DNA of 52,651 nucleotides, taken from positions 1 to 52,651 of the forward strand of contig PBWH01000018.1 of assembly GCA_002727195.1 (NCBI GenBank), given 5' to 3'. The notes below the pieces were generated by a model. It was given only the letters and a program-made list of their open reading frames with translations. It had not been told where the DNA came from and ran no database searches. Source of the DNA: Gemmatimonadota bacterium. Lineage in GTDB: Bacteria > Latescibacterota > UBA2968. Below, one piece after another: positions 32,426 through 41,265 of this stretch (positions are counted from its first letter, which is position 1; the number at the start of each line of letters is the position of its first letter). A program made the translations under genes and the position numbers.

Positions 32426-33372
32426 CGGGATGCTCCCGTAAACGACAGTTGGCGGCGGGGGATCTGTTTGTTCTTGTGTGTCATCGCGACGAATACGAGC
32501 CCGCCGAAAACGCTCCAGCCGATCATGGCGGCTGTGGCTGCGATCGAGAGTGCGACGCCGTGCTCGGGGGACGCGCCCAGGTAGGCGAGCAGCGTCGCGT
32601 AGGCCGCCTCTCGGACGCCGACACCGTTGATGGACAGCGGAATCGCAGTGACGAGAGCCGTGAGGGGAATCGCGACGAACAGGGCCGTCATTCCGATCGG
32701 GATCTCGAGAGCGCGGGCGACACAGACGTTGATGAGGACCATCGTCACCTGGAATGTGACGGCGAGTGTGGCCGCCAGAACGAGGTCCCGGAGACCCCAC
32801 GATGCGCCGAGCAAGGGATACAGCTTGGCAGTAGCCCGCTCAGGCAAAGCGTTCAGCAGTCGACGACGTAACCGGAAGCCGACGACTGCGGTCAGGAGAA
32901 CCCCACCTGCGAACAGGCGTACGGCCGACACGACCGAGTGGGGGATCCTGTCGTCGAGGAACGTGGCGACCGAGGCGATCAGGACGAGGGCTACGAGGTT
33001 CATTCCGCGGTCGATAATGACCGAGGTGACCGCCCGCGACCGTGAGCTTGCCGACTTGGGCAGTCCCAGGGCTCTGAAGATGTCGCCGCCCGTTCGGCCT
33101 GGGAGGAACGTGTTGAAGAAGAGGCCTACCCAGAACAGCCCGGCGAGTCGTGAGACGCTGACCGTCTGTCCCAGCGTGTCCAGAACGACCTTCCACTTGA
33201 GCGTGCTGACAATCAGTCCCAGGGCGAGCAAGCCGACGATGGCCGGTATCCAGCCCGTTGGGAACCCGGATAGGGTCTGGCTGACTTTCGTCAGGTTAAC
33301 GCGGTAACCCACGAGGATGAAGGCGATCACTGTGATCGCGGCCTTGACGGCGATGAGCGCGCGGGGGTTCAT
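32422..33372 (-). CDS. UPF0104/LPG-synthase-like flippase-domain membrane protein
   Basis: This 316-residue protein has about eight membrane spans. It shows FWVGLFFNTFLPGRTGGDIFR, the signature of this family, and PLSINGVGVREAAYATLLAY near the C-terminus, together with RAVTSVIIDRGMNLVAL. The family (lysylphosphatidylglycerol synthase TM region / AglD-like) is thought to move or modify lipid-linked sugars. It is coupled by 4-base overlaps to a carbamoyltransferase and a methyltransferase. In this context it is a candidate flippase for lipid-linked sugar made by the GT2 enzyme. No soluble synthase domain is present. Confidence 0.85.
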   Translation of the reverse strand: MNPRALIAVKAAITVIAFILVGYRVNLTKVSQTLSGFPTGWIPAIVGLLALGLIVSTLKWKVVLDTLGQTVSVSRLAGLFWVGLFFNTFLPGRTGGDIFRALGLPKSASSRSRAVTSVIIDRGMNLVALVLIASVATFLDDRIPHSVVSAVRLFAGGVLLTAVVGFRLRRRLLNALPERATAKLYPLLGASWGLRDLVLAATLAVTFQVTMVLINVCVARALEIPIGMTALFVAIPLTALVTAIPLSINGVGVREAAYATLLAYLGASPEHGVALSIAATAAMIGWSVFGGLVFVAMTHKNKQIPRRQLSFTGASR

Positions 33373-35120
33373 CGACTCCCAACTGCCTCCGTTGTCTCGC
33401 TGTTCGCGACAGCTTCGCTTTCGAGGATGTAATCGCCGAGGACAAGCACGTCGAGCCGGCTGGCTTCGAACGCTTTGACTGCCTCGTCGGCCGTCCGGAC
33501 GATCGGCTCCTCGTGCATGTTGAAGCTGGTGTTGATGACCTGGGGATACCCGGTCAGCTTCTCATATTCCGTGAGCAGTTCGTGGAAGCCGGGGTTCGTC
33601 ATCTCGTCGACGACCTGGGGGCGGGCGGTACCGTCCACGTGTACGACCGAAGGGGCTTCCAGCTTGCAGCGCTCGGTGGCGTCGTAGGTGATCGTCATGA
33701 ATTCGGCCGCCCGATGGGCCTCCTCGTAGCCGAGGTAGTACTCGCTCGCTCGACTCCGGAGGATGGCGGGGGCAAAGGGCATGAACTCGGTGCGGTTGAG
33801 TCGTTCGTTCAGCCACTTGTTGACTGTCGTGTCCGTGGCCTGGTATAGAATCGACCGGTTGCCGAGGGCGCGAGGACCGTATTCCATCCGTCCCGATACT
33901 CGGGCGATGACACATCCATCAGCCAGGTAACGGGCGGCTTCCGCTTCCACGCTGTCGGACCGGTAGACTTGGCGCCCCGTGGCTCGGATGGCTGACTCGA
34001 TCTCGTCGGGGGAAATGTCGGTTCCGAAGTAGACGTTGGGGATCCACTCGAGGGCGATCTTGGATCGCTGCGCGACTGCGGCCAACGCGCTGCCCAGCGC
34101 GAGACCCCCGTCACCCATGTTCGGGTGGATGTAGACGTCCTCCACACAGGCGCTCTCCCGGATGCGCTGGTTCAGTTTGACGTTGGCGAAGATGCCGCCG
34201 GACAGGACCACCTTTCCGAGGCCCGTGCGCGAAACGGCCTGAGCGACGTATCGTGAAACGATGTCTTCCAGGTGCTTCTGGATGGCGGCCGAGACATCCT
34301 CTTTGCTGAACCCGTCGAAGATGCCACAGAGATGCTCGTATTCCGCCGAGGCCCACATTCCCTTGTTCACGAAGGAGAACTTCGCTTCCGAGTAGTCGAT
34401 CCGGTCTCGGAGGTAAGGGAGGACGCGGCTTGGATCCCCGTGCGCGGCAAGACCCGTGATCTTGCCCTCGTGTTTGCCCGGTGTGAAACCGGCCCAGCCT
34501 GTGACAAACCCGTAATACTGGCCGGGCGTGTGGTAGTAGGGGATGCTGTGGATCGGGTTCATACGACCGTCCTTGCAGACGGCGATCCGTGAGCAATACC
34601 CATCGCCGACACCGTCGAGGGAGATGTTCAGGCACTCATCCCAGCCCGAGGTGTAGTAACCGGAGGCGAGGTGTGCGGCGTGATGGTCGATGTGATCGAT
34701 CGGGGCCGTGATGCCGAGACTCCGGATCACCGTTTCCAGTTCGCGCGTCTTGCTGGCTCGGAGCTTCTTCCCATTCAGAGTACGATAGAGCCCGGCACCG
34801 AACTGTGTCCCGCCCGCGAAGCGAGCGACGCCCATTTTCGACAGCCCGATCAGGACTTGACGCTTGAAGTCCTTCGGATAAAGGCCTTCCCAGTGCGCTG
34901 CCGCGTAGGTGCTGTGTGTCTGGTTGGCGATTGCGACGACGCCGATGTCCGATCGATCGACGCCTGACAGTCTTAGCACCTCTTCGATCGACTGCTCGGG
35001 CCAACCCCAGTAGAGCTTAGTCCGGTTGAGACGCTCTTCGTTCACCGCAGCAACGACTTGCCCGTCGATGACGAGAGCTGCGCCGGCGTCGTGTTGTGCG
35101 GAGATTCCGAGTACGATCAT
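33369..35120 (-). CDS. NodU/CmcH-family O-carbamoyltransferase (copy 2)
   Basis: This 583-residue protein has the same two-domain layout as the gene at 23277: GISAQHDAGAALVIDG, DHIDHHAAHLASGYYTSG, LDGVGDGYCSRIAV, KITGLAAHGDPSRV, LSGGIFANVKLNQRI, HPNMGDGGLALGSALA, SGRMEYGPRALGNRSI, LNERLNRTEFMPFAPAIL and NTSFNMHEEPIVRTADEA. It therefore should also form carbamoyl adenylate and transfer it to a hydroxyl. The two copies differ around the substrate pocket (HHRAHA versus HHAAHL), so they may modify different positions or sugars. The ATG follows AGGA. It overlaps both neighbours by 4 bases. Confidence 0.92.
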   Translation of the reverse strand: MIVLGISAQHDAGAALVIDGQVVAAVNEERLNRTKLYWGWPEQSIEEVLRLSGVDRSDIGVVAIANQTHSTYAAAHWEGLYPKDFKRQVLIGLSKMGVARFAGGTQFGAGLYRTLNGKKLRASKTRELETVIRSLGITAPIDHIDHHAAHLASGYYTSGWDECLNISLDGVGDGYCSRIAVCKDGRMNPIHSIPYYHTPGQYYGFVTGWAGFTPGKHEGKITGLAAHGDPSRVLPYLRDRIDYSEAKFSFVNKGMWASAEYEHLCGIFDGFSKEDVSAAIQKHLEDIVSRYVAQAVSRTGLGKVVLSGGIFANVKLNQRIRESACVEDVYIHPNMGDGGLALGSALAAVAQRSKIALEWIPNVYFGTDISPDEIESAIRATGRQVYRSDSVEAEAARYLADGCVIARVSGRMEYGPRALGNRSILYQATDTTVNKWLNERLNRTEFMPFAPAILRSRASEYYLGYEEAHRAAEFMTITYDATERCKLEAPSVVHVDGTARPQVVDEMTNPGFHELLTEYEKLTGYPQVINTSFNMHEEPIVRTADEAVKAFEASRLDVLVLGDYILESEAVANSETTEAVGSR

Positions 35121-35914
35121 GTCCGATCCTCTGCTGTGTGTGCGAGAGCGACCAGCTTGTGTCCGTGGTCGAAGACGTTCAGGTGAAAGAGGGTGTAGAG
35201 CGCGGCCGAAATGAACCGCTTACCGAAGCCGTAGGATCCGGTCGTCGCGCTCTGAGGGCTGCGAGAGCGGATCCAGGCATAGAAAGGGTCGTGGAACGGC
35301 ATGCCCCACGCGCGAACATCCACATCCGTGTAGCCGGCACGCTCGAGTTTTGCCCTCAGCGATTCCCTGGTGTAGTGCCTGATGTGACCCATCGCGACGG
35401 AGGCTTCGTTCAGGGGACCAGAGGGGACAGTGATGACAAGGTGTCCGACCGACCCGCCGATGTTCCGCAAGGCGGCCTCATCGTCGTCCAGATGCTCGAG
35501 GACTTCCGAGCAGACACCGACATCAGCCTTCATGGGCGGGACATCCTTCTGGATGTCGACCACGGCGAAACTACCTTCGATCTGTTTTGAGATCTGGTCG
35601 ATGGCCGTGGGGGAGAAGTCCACACCGGATAGGTAGACATCCGGCGAAAGCGAGAGTTCCTTGAGGAGCTCGCCGCTCCCGCATCCGATGTCGATCAACG
35701 ATCCGTATTCGATCCTGTTGAGCCGGGATTTGATCAACCTGCGCGTATGGCGGGCGACCGGGCTGTAAACCTTCATGTCGTGCCAGGTATTCGCCCACTC
35801 GCGATCGTAGAATTCTGCTGGTTGTGCAGCTGTATGAGCCAAGACAGGGGTCCTGTTTTCAGGGTGAATTGGAAAGAATTTCCCGGATACACGGTGTCCG
35901 GGCGATTCTCTCAC
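35117..35914 (-). CDS. SAM-dependent methyltransferase, first gene of operon A
   Basis: This protein of up to 265 residues has motif I LIDIGCGSGELLKEL near residue 75, then LSGVDFSPTAIDQI, AVVDIQKDVPPMKADVGVCS, EVLEHLDDDEAALRNI and HLVITVPSGPLNE, as in polysaccharide-cluster methyltransferases. The C-terminus has a hydrophobic stretch (FISAALYTLFHLN). The start is uncertain: the GTG at 35914 has no good binding site and lies only 16 bases from the shared AT-rich element, so a TTG about 23 codons later could be the real start. It heads a 12-gene, tightly overlapping operon ending at 23277. Confidence 0.82.
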   Translation of the reverse strand: MRESPGHRVSGKFFPIHPENRTPVLAHTAAQPAEFYDREWANTWHDMKVYSPVARHTRRLIKSRLNRIEYGSLIDIGCGSGELLKELSLSPDVYLSGVDFSPTAIDQISKQIEGSFAVVDIQKDVPPMKADVGVCSEVLEHLDDDEAALRNIGGSVGHLVITVPSGPLNEASVAMGHIRHYTRESLRAKLERAGYTDVDVRAWGMPFHDPFYAWIRSRSPQSATTGSYGFGKRFISAALYTLFHLNVFDHGHKLVALAHTAEDRT

Positions 35915-35930
35915 GATTCTGGTGTTCGCG

Positions 35931-35949
35931 TAAGTGTATTTTTTACAAT
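35931..35949. promoter_or_regulatory. Second copy of the shared AT-rich element
   Basis: TAAGTGTATTTTTTACAAT differs at one base from 22725-22743 and is likewise preceded by GTTCG. It is immediately upstream of the first gene of operon A. A role in transcription start or regulation is inferred from position. Confidence 0.5.
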
Positions 35950-35962
35950 GGGATGTTTAGGA

Positions 35963-36005
35963 GTTCTGTCCGGGTTTTGGGATGGCCGGGTGGGCGAGAC
36001 AGAAC
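35963..36005. promoter_or_regulatory. Long-loop inverted repeat upstream of operon A
   Basis: GTTCTGTC (35963-35970) and GACAGAAC (35998-36005) are perfect complements separated by 27 bases. They could be two half-sites of a regulator or a hairpin in a readthrough transcript from operon B. Confidence 0.35.
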
Positions 36006-36031
36006 ACCGTGTTACTAAGGGAGCAAGGGGT

Positions 36032-36062
36032 ATACCACGTATTCGCTCCCTATACCGTGTAT
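36032..36062. promoter_or_regulatory. Tandem ATAC-N3-GTAT dyads, 20 bp apart
   Basis: ATAC-CAC-GTAT (36032-36042) and ATAC-CGT-GTAT (36052-36062) are two small palindromes whose centres are 20 bp apart, close to two turns of B-DNA. The stretch GGGAGC...GCTCCC also spans the first dyad. This looks like a dimeric regulator's tandem operator between operons B and A. Confidence 0.45.
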
Positions 36063-36083
36063 CGGCGGGATCCGTGATTATTT

Positions 36084-36119
36084 GAGGGTTTTCGAGGGTA
36101 AATCGAGGGGTAAACCGAG
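36084..36119. repeat. Short tandem GAGGGT-type repeat
   Basis: GAGGGTTTTC, GAGGGTAAATC and GAGGGGTAAACC follow one another with a 10-12-base period, then GAG. The run lies about 20 bases beyond the stop codon of the gene at 36136. It could be a protein-binding array or replication-slippage debris. Confidence 0.4.
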
Positions 36120-36135
36120 CAAATGACAGGGGGTG

Positions 36136-37719
36136 CTAGCCGGATCGACCTGGAGCTTGGGCTGGACGATCCGTGAGGCCGGATTCCGATAAGATCTCGA
36201 ACACTTCGAATCCGTCATTCGAGTAAACCAGCCTGAAGTGTCCTGGGTGGGCGTTGACGATCGGGCGCAGAGCCAACGCCATGCTCGAGTTGCTGTGGTC
36301 GAGGATGACGTGAGAGACACGGGATTTCCGCGAGAGATCCTTGAGTTTGGCGAGGTCCCAGGTTAGGGAATCCTTGTAGATTTCTCCGGTCGTGTTGAAG
36401 CAGGTCGTGCTGGGTTTGTCCGTGAAGAGGGTCAGGACCCTGGGACGATGGAACACGGCGGCAGACACGTCACTGTGTCGGATGGTGTCGAAGAGAGACG
36501 ACACCTGGGGATCTCGCAGGATATTCGCGCCTGTGGTCGTCGGTCTGAGCGCGTACTGCCCCCAGTAGGCTGCGAATAGGGGCGCGAAGACCGCGACCGG
36601 AATTGCATAACGATATGCGTAAATGCGTCGCCAGCCGGACGCCCTCCATGCAAGCGGAACCTTCCGCCACAATGCGATCGCGACGACCCGGAGACCGATG
36701 AAGGCGTGGATGCTGAGCAAGGGAATGACCGGAATCAGGTAGCGCAGCACCACCAGCACAAACGACAGGACGAGGCCAAGCTGGGCGGCTAGGAAGACGT
36801 CCACGAAGCGGACGCCTCGGCGACGGATCGCGGAGACGAGGCCGATAAGGGCAAGGACCGCGAAAACGACCGCGAATGGTGTGTTGATCAGCAGCTCGGC
36901 TTGGGAGCCCCACTTAGGGTAGAGCGCGAAGAACCTGGTCAACTGGTAGGGCAGCACGTTGACCAGGTTGTTGATGAACCAGCCGAGGATGCGGACCGGA
37001 CTCGCGCCGATCTGTCCCGACATCATTCCGACCATCTTCGATGAAAAAGCCAGGAATACTACGGTCACGAGGACGGTGATCGCCGTGGCGCGGAAAAAGT
37101 GGCTCCTGCGGAACAGTAGCGCGTAGGCGGGCAGGGCGACGAGCATCGTGAGACCCGCGGCTCGGGTTCCGATTCCTGCGATCATAGTAAGGCCCAGGAT
37201 CAGCATATCTCTGCGGGAGGTGTCGTCTTTGAAGAACCGATTCGCTGCAGCGACATAGGCAAATGACACCGCCAGGAAGGGAAGGTCGGACAGGACCTTG
37301 TTCGAAAACTTCAGGAAGAAGGGCGAGAAGACGAGGAACGCTGTCACCCCAAGCGCGGCGGCGGGGGACAGCTCGTCTCTTGCGATCCGATAGTATGCGA
37401 GGTAGCCCAGAGCCAGGAGGGCGATAATTCCGATCTTGAGCGCCACGAAGTCCAACCCGAATATAGTCAGGATCGTGGCGAGATACGCCGGGAAGACCGG
37501 AGGATACGCGTAGGGTGCCCACGGGAGGTAGTCGTTCTCCACGTAGCCACGGAGCGGCGCGTACTCGGTGCCGTCCAGCAGTGACTGCGCGTGAAGGATA
37601 TACTGGGCGTAGTCGCCGCCCCAGTCGTGCCCATCACGAGCTGCGGTGGCGTAGAGTACGAAGCCTGCGGCGACCAGGATGAAGAGGCGTGTCTTTTCCT
37701 GTCTGAGAAGGGTTCTCAC
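36136..37719 (-). CDS. ArnT/GT39-like lipid-linked glycosyltransferase (GT-C fold)
   Basis: The GTG at 37719 follows GAGG, which overlaps the previous stop, and gives 527 residues; a start 20 codons earlier would overlap the upstream gene by 49 bases. It has about ten to twelve membrane spans. The first periplasmic loop holds ARDGHDWGGDYAQYILHAQ, with the Asp pair expected for GT-C catalysis, and ENDYLPWAPYAYPPVFPAYL, a classic substrate loop. The C-terminal ~130 residues are soluble (AAVFHRPRVLTLFTDKPST). Relatives transfer a sugar from polyprenyl phosphate on the periplasmic side. It is the last gene of operon B. Confidence 0.82.
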   Translation of the reverse strand: MRTLLRQEKTRLFILVAAGFVLYATAARDGHDWGGDYAQYILHAQSLLDGTEYAPLRGYVENDYLPWAPYAYPPVFPAYLATILTIFGLDFVALKIGIIALLALGYLAYYRIARDELSPAAALGVTAFLVFSPFFLKFSNKVLSDLPFLAVSFAYVAAANRFFKDDTSRRDMLILGLTMIAGIGTRAAGLTMLVALPAYALLFRRSHFFRATAITVLVTVVFLAFSSKMVGMMSGQIGASPVRILGWFINNLVNVLPYQLTRFFALYPKWGSQAELLINTPFAVVFAVLALIGLVSAIRRRGVRFVDVFLAAQLGLVLSFVLVVLRYLIPVIPLLSIHAFIGLRVVAIALWRKVPLAWRASGWRRIYAYRYAIPVAVFAPLFAAYWGQYALRPTTTGANILRDPQVSSLFDTIRHSDVSAAVFHRPRVLTLFTDKPSTTCFNTTGEIYKDSLTWDLAKLKDLSRKSRVSHVILDHSNSSMALALRPIVNAHPGHFRLVYSNDGFEVFEILSESGLTDRPAQAPGRSG

Positions 37720-37730
37720 TATAGTTTCCC

Positions 37731-38909
37731 TCAGATGTGTTCCCGTCTGAAGCTCAGGTAGTGGTAAGGTGTTCCCCACAGGTCATTAAGAAGCTCAGTA
37801 TTACGGTAGGCGTCCTGGAGGGCCGTGTGATCGTCTTCCCTGAAGGCCGAGATCACGGCGGACAGGTCTCGAGAAAACGCCCGGATTCGAGGATCGGCCG
37901 AACGGGACAGGGTTCCGTGTAGCGCGCTGGGTACGAACAGGTTCTCCGCCCTTTCGGTCCCCACTGTGTAGTCGGAGAGGCGATCGACGAAGTCGTGCGC
38001 CTCGGTCACGACGACCGGATCGGATTCTCGCTCGGCGTGATCCGGGCGGAGTCCCGTCAGGAAGTAGCCGAGGTTGCGCGACCATTCCGAAAGGATCCTG
38101 TCGTGTCGTGCGGGGGCCTCAGGGACATCCTTATACCAGCTATACGCGTCGGCCAGTGACCACGAGGGCGACGTTCCGGACACCTGGCAGTCGTTCTGTC
38201 CCAGCCGCGGGAGCAGTTCGTGGTAGCTCCACAGATATGGAGAAGTGTAGAAGGGGTTGACCAGGTTGTCCTTCCACCAGGCCTCGATCGTGCGCGACGT
38301 GGGAATGCGGTTCCAGTCCGGGCCAAAGGTGGATCGGGTCACGAGGAGCGATGCCTCACTGTGGATGTCCTCTATCCCGGACAACTGGCAGATCCGGTGG
38401 AGGAGGGCGCGTCTCAGGATCTCCAGCGTGCCTCCCACGCGGTCGTTGAACGAGAGGACGCCCATTCCGCCTGGGGCGATCAGCTTGCACAGCTTGTCGA
38501 GGATTTCGTCCCGATTATTGAGCGTATACAGGAAGCCTTCTGCCAGCACGAGGTCGAACAGGCGATCGGACTGGAACTCGTCAACGCCCTGACCGACCAG
38601 CTTCTCGATCTTCGAATCCAGATCGTACTGCTCGAAGGTGTGCCTGATCTGGACCATGGTCTGCGCATGAGGTTCGACCAGCGTGAGCCGGGCTCCGTGA
38701 ACCGCCAGCACGAGCGCGTTTTCTCCCGAGTTGCATCCAAACTCGAGAACGCTACTCCCGTTGAGGAGCCGGACAGGGATGCCAAGGTGACGCTCATACA
38801 GGTTGCGGCGTTTGGCCGCGTGGTCTCGCCAGTCCGTCTCGGAGGAGAGTCGGATGGGGACCGGGTTGAATGCGTTCTCTTCGTAGTAGGCGAGCAGTGT
38901 CTCGGACAT
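37731..38909 (-). CDS. SAM-dependent methyltransferase with long C-terminal extension
   Basis: The ATG at 38909 lies eight bases after GGAG and gives 392 residues. An upstream TTG would overlap the neighbour. The methyltransferase core is at 55-190: SVLEFGCNSGENALVL (motif I), LTLVEPHAQTMV, LVLAEGFLYTLNNRDEILDK and APGGMGVLSFND. The remaining ~200 residues (LLVTRSTFGPDWNRIPTSRT, YLWSYHELLPRLGQNDCQV, HYLSFRREHI) match no domain that I recognise and may contact a large acceptor glycan. Such extended methyltransferases occur in lipopolysaccharide and antibiotic clusters. Whether it methylates a sugar is inferred. Confidence 0.82.
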   Translation of the reverse strand: MSETLLAYYEENAFNPVPIRLSSETDWRDHAAKRRNLYERHLGIPVRLLNGSSVLEFGCNSGENALVLAVHGARLTLVEPHAQTMVQIRHTFEQYDLDSKIEKLVGQGVDEFQSDRLFDLVLAEGFLYTLNNRDEILDKLCKLIAPGGMGVLSFNDRVGGTLEILRRALLHRICQLSGIEDIHSEASLLVTRSTFGPDWNRIPTSRTIEAWWKDNLVNPFYTSPYLWSYHELLPRLGQNDCQVSGTSPSWSLADAYSWYKDVPEAPARHDRILSEWSRNLGYFLTGLRPDHAERESDPVVVTEAHDFVDRLSDYTVGTERAENLFVPSALHGTLSRSADPRIRAFSRDLSAVISAFREDDHTALQDAYRNTELLNDLWGTPYHYLSFRREHI

Positions 38910-38928
38910 CGTGGGGTCTCCAGATACG

Positions 38929-39789
38929 TCAGGCAATCGCTTCGTCGACGGCGTGAAGGGGATCGGGGGCCTTTATACCGAACACCTCGGTTAGTCTCGA
39001 GGTATCCAGCGTCGTGTGTTTGGGCAGGGCATCAAGGAGTACGCCTGCGTCGGTTGAGCTGATCGGTGTGAGCAGTGCTTCGGGGGCAGCGATCTTGCGT
39101 GTCAGGTGTTGTGCGACCTCCGCATAGGTGACGTCTCGATCCGCCGAAATCTGTGTGATGCCGGAGAGCCGGCTCTCGGCGACCCGAACCAGCACGTTGA
39201 CGACAAGCGACATCGGGATCGTCGAGGCCCTCAGGTCCGAAAACGGTTGGATCGGATGGCCTGACCGCAGGGCCTCGCGCCACTCTTCCAACAAGGCGTT
39301 TCCGGCTGCAAGCACCTTGGTCAGGCGTACGACGGCAGCTTGTTCACCCAGCGCCAGCACGTGTCGCTCCGCGTCCGCTTTCTGCCGGCCATATTCTGTC
39401 TGAGGCCTCGGCGTGGTTGTCGCGTTCGCCATCGGGGTCAGCCCGTCGAAGACCTGGTTCGTAGAGGGATAGACGATGAATGCTCCGGAATCGTTCAGGC
39501 GGCGCGCCAGTTCCGCGGTTGCCGTGACATTCAAAGATCGGGTCTGGTGCGGTTGATATCTACAGGCCGTGAGGGAGGTCGCCCCGGCACAGATAAAGGC
39601 AGTGTCGATCTCGCCAAATGCAGGCCAGCAGGCGGGATCGCCCAAGTCTAGGTACCGTCGCCGATCGTCAAGGCAATCGACCCGACGGGTTGTCGCAGTA
39701 AGGCTGACGCCGCGTGCGACGAGGTTGGCGGAGAGTACCCGTCCAAGGGACCCATCCGCGCCAATGATCCAGACGTTACCGAGGGCCAT
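38929..39789 (-). CDS. RmlD-like NAD(P)-dependent sugar reductase (SDR)
   Basis: This 286-residue extended SDR has a Rossmann start VWIIGADGSLGRVLSANL (normally GxxGxxG). It then shows FICAGATSLTACRYQP, YPSTNQVFDGL and the catalytic TEYGRQKADAE (Tyr and Lys four apart) near 130-140, plus VVRLTKVLAAGNALL. This resembles the RmlD/SDR family that reduces nucleotide-linked 4-keto sugars such as dTDP-4-dehydrorhamnose. The other Rml genes are absent from this window, so the substrate may differ. It lies two bases from the preceding methyltransferase. Confidence 0.82.
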   Translation of the reverse strand: MALGNVWIIGADGSLGRVLSANLVARGVSLTATTRRVDCLDDRRRYLDLGDPACWPAFGEIDTAFICAGATSLTACRYQPHQTRSLNVTATAELARRLNDSGAFIVYPSTNQVFDGLTPMANATTTPRPQTEYGRQKADAERHVLALGEQAAVVRLTKVLAAGNALLEEWREALRSGHPIQPFSDLRASTIPMSLVVNVLVRVAESRLSGITQISADRDVTYAEVAQHLTRKIAAPEALLTPISSTDAGVLLDALPKHTTLDTSRLTEVFGIKAPDPLHAVDEAIA

Positions 39790-39791
39790 GG

Positions 39792-40481
39792 TTAGCGAAT
39801 CGGGGAGCAGCAGATGGATATCAGGTAGTGTGCCATCGGGTAGAAGCCCGTGTGTACGACTTCGTCGTTCATCGAAAAGATGAAGACATTCGAGAAGTGC
39901 TTACGCAGGAGCGTCGTCAGGCCCTGGTGATCCTTGCAGTTGACGTGGCCTTCCTTGCTCTGCGGCGAAGCATACGCCTGTGACTGGATAGACGGGGAGC
40001 CGACGATCAGCGTGCCTGTGTCGGTCAGCGAGTCGGCAATGTTGCTGATGAACCGATCCTCGTCGTTCGGCTCGATATGCTCGAGAACGTCCAGCGAGTA
40101 AGCGGCGTCAAACGATCCATCGACGGGGCCGCTCAGCATGTCGTGTGTGCGGAAGGTGACGTTCCAGTCTCCAGTCGTCTGTCGTGCGTCCTCGATGAAG
40201 ACGGGGTCGAAGTCGACCGCTGTCACGTGGTTCGCCTCCTGGCAAACGAGGCGCGTTCCGAAGGCATCGGCGCACCCGACTTCCAGGACATGTCCCATTC
40301 CACTGAGCATCTTGGCGGCGAACTTGTAGCGCGAGAGCACGAAGGTCAGGCGCTTCGGGTCGTCGTTCCACACCTGATTGCTCATCAGTCCAAATCGGTT
40401 CAAGCCAGAGGATTCCCGTAATTCGATGCATCTCTGATACTGGGGTTCTGTCGTCTGATCGATCCTAGCGGCTTCTCCCAC
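39792..40481 (-). CDS. SAM-dependent methyltransferase
   Basis: This 229-residue protein starts at GTG behind AGGAGG. Motif I is HVLEVGCADAFGTRLV near 65, followed by VTAVDFDPVFIEDAR, GSFDAAYSLDVLEHIEPNDE and TGTLIVGSPSIQSQAY. The N-terminal region (TEPQYQRCIELRESSGLN) precedes the fold. The C-terminal residues include VVHTGFYPMAHYLISICCSP, a short hydrophobic end. The family is a general small-molecule methyltransferase; the role here is sugar methylation by context. It sits between the GT2 gene and the RmlD-like gene in operon B. Confidence 0.85.
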   Translation of the reverse strand: MGEAARIDQTTEPQYQRCIELRESSGLNRFGLMSNQVWNDDPKRLTFVLSRYKFAAKMLSGMGHVLEVGCADAFGTRLVCQEANHVTAVDFDPVFIEDARQTTGDWNVTFRTHDMLSGPVDGSFDAAYSLDVLEHIEPNDEDRFISNIADSLTDTGTLIVGSPSIQSQAYASPQSKEGHVNCKDHQGLTTLLRKHFSNVFIFSMNDEVVHTGFYPMAHYLISICCSPIR

Positions 40482-40490
40482 GGCTTCCTC

Positions 40491-41261
40491 CTAGCTCGCT
40501 GCTTTGACCGTTTCGGTGGTCATGGTTTCTGGTTTCTCCGACCACTCGGCTTCCGGCTGGACCTGCGAGCTGGTTCGGGTCAGCCTTGCGAGTTTGAAGA
40601 TGGACGATCCGACCGCGAGGAGTGACCTCACACTCAGCGCTTGGGAATTGTCTTTCAGGTTCCGATTCGGGATCCCGGCTTCGACATAGTCTGCCCCGGA
40701 GCGGAGCAAGTCGATCAGGGTTCCGGCAAAAGCGCCGTAGCCGGTCGTCCGACCGTCAAGGCCCTGAACAAGCCGACGTCTGCAGATGTTCGGCCCGTTG
40801 TAGTACTTCAGGCGATACCCCGTGATCAGGTTCAGGATGGTCACATAGGCTTTGGACAGGTTCCGGCGGAAGAACGAGCGCGCATCGAAGAGCAGGTACC
40901 CCACGACGAGATCGGCGCTCCCGACGGGCTCGAACACGGACTCCAGATCCTTCCGGTAGCAGATGTCACTCATGTCCCCGGGGATGTAGACGAGATACTC
41001 CTTAGTTGACAGCTCGATCCCCTTCTGGTAGCAGGCACCGATGCCCTGGTTCGTCTCGTTGTGCACGACAAGGATGTTCGGGTTCTGAGCCGCCAGGCGG
41101 TCGGCGATTTCGCCGGTCGTGTCGGTACTCCCGTCGTCAAAGATGATCAGCTCGTAGTCGTCGAACTGACGGGTCGCCGCTCCGACGACCATGGTCGCCG
41201 TCTCCTGGAGACATCCCTCCTCGTTGAGGGCGGGCATGATGATCGAGATCGAACGGTCCAT
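40491..41261 (-). CDS. GT2-family (dolichol-phosphate-mannosyltransferase-like) glycosyltransferase
   Basis: This 256-residue protein has the GT-A core ISIIMPALNEEGCLQET, LIIFDDGSTDTTGE, GIGACYQKGIELS and VYIPGDMSDI, where the D-x-D metal motif is replaced by GDMSD. It ends without membrane helices, unlike the GT2 at 30723. The segment YYNGPNICRRRLVQGLDG is family-typical. It would use a nucleotide-sugar donor, perhaps onto a polyprenyl-phosphate acceptor. It is 4 bases from the dehydrogenase gene upstream. Confidence 0.87.
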   Translation of the reverse strand: MDRSISIIMPALNEEGCLQETATMVVGAATRQFDDYELIIFDDGSTDTTGEIADRLAAQNPNILVVHNETNQGIGACYQKGIELSTKEYLVYIPGDMSDICYRKDLESVFEPVGSADLVVGYLLFDARSFFRRNLSKAYVTILNLITGYRLKYYNGPNICRRRLVQGLDGRTTGYGAFAGTLIDLLRSGADYVEAGIPNRNLKDNSQALSVRSLLAVGSSIFKLARLTRTSSQVQPEAEWSEKPETMTTETVKAAS

Positions 41262-41265
41262 GGGG

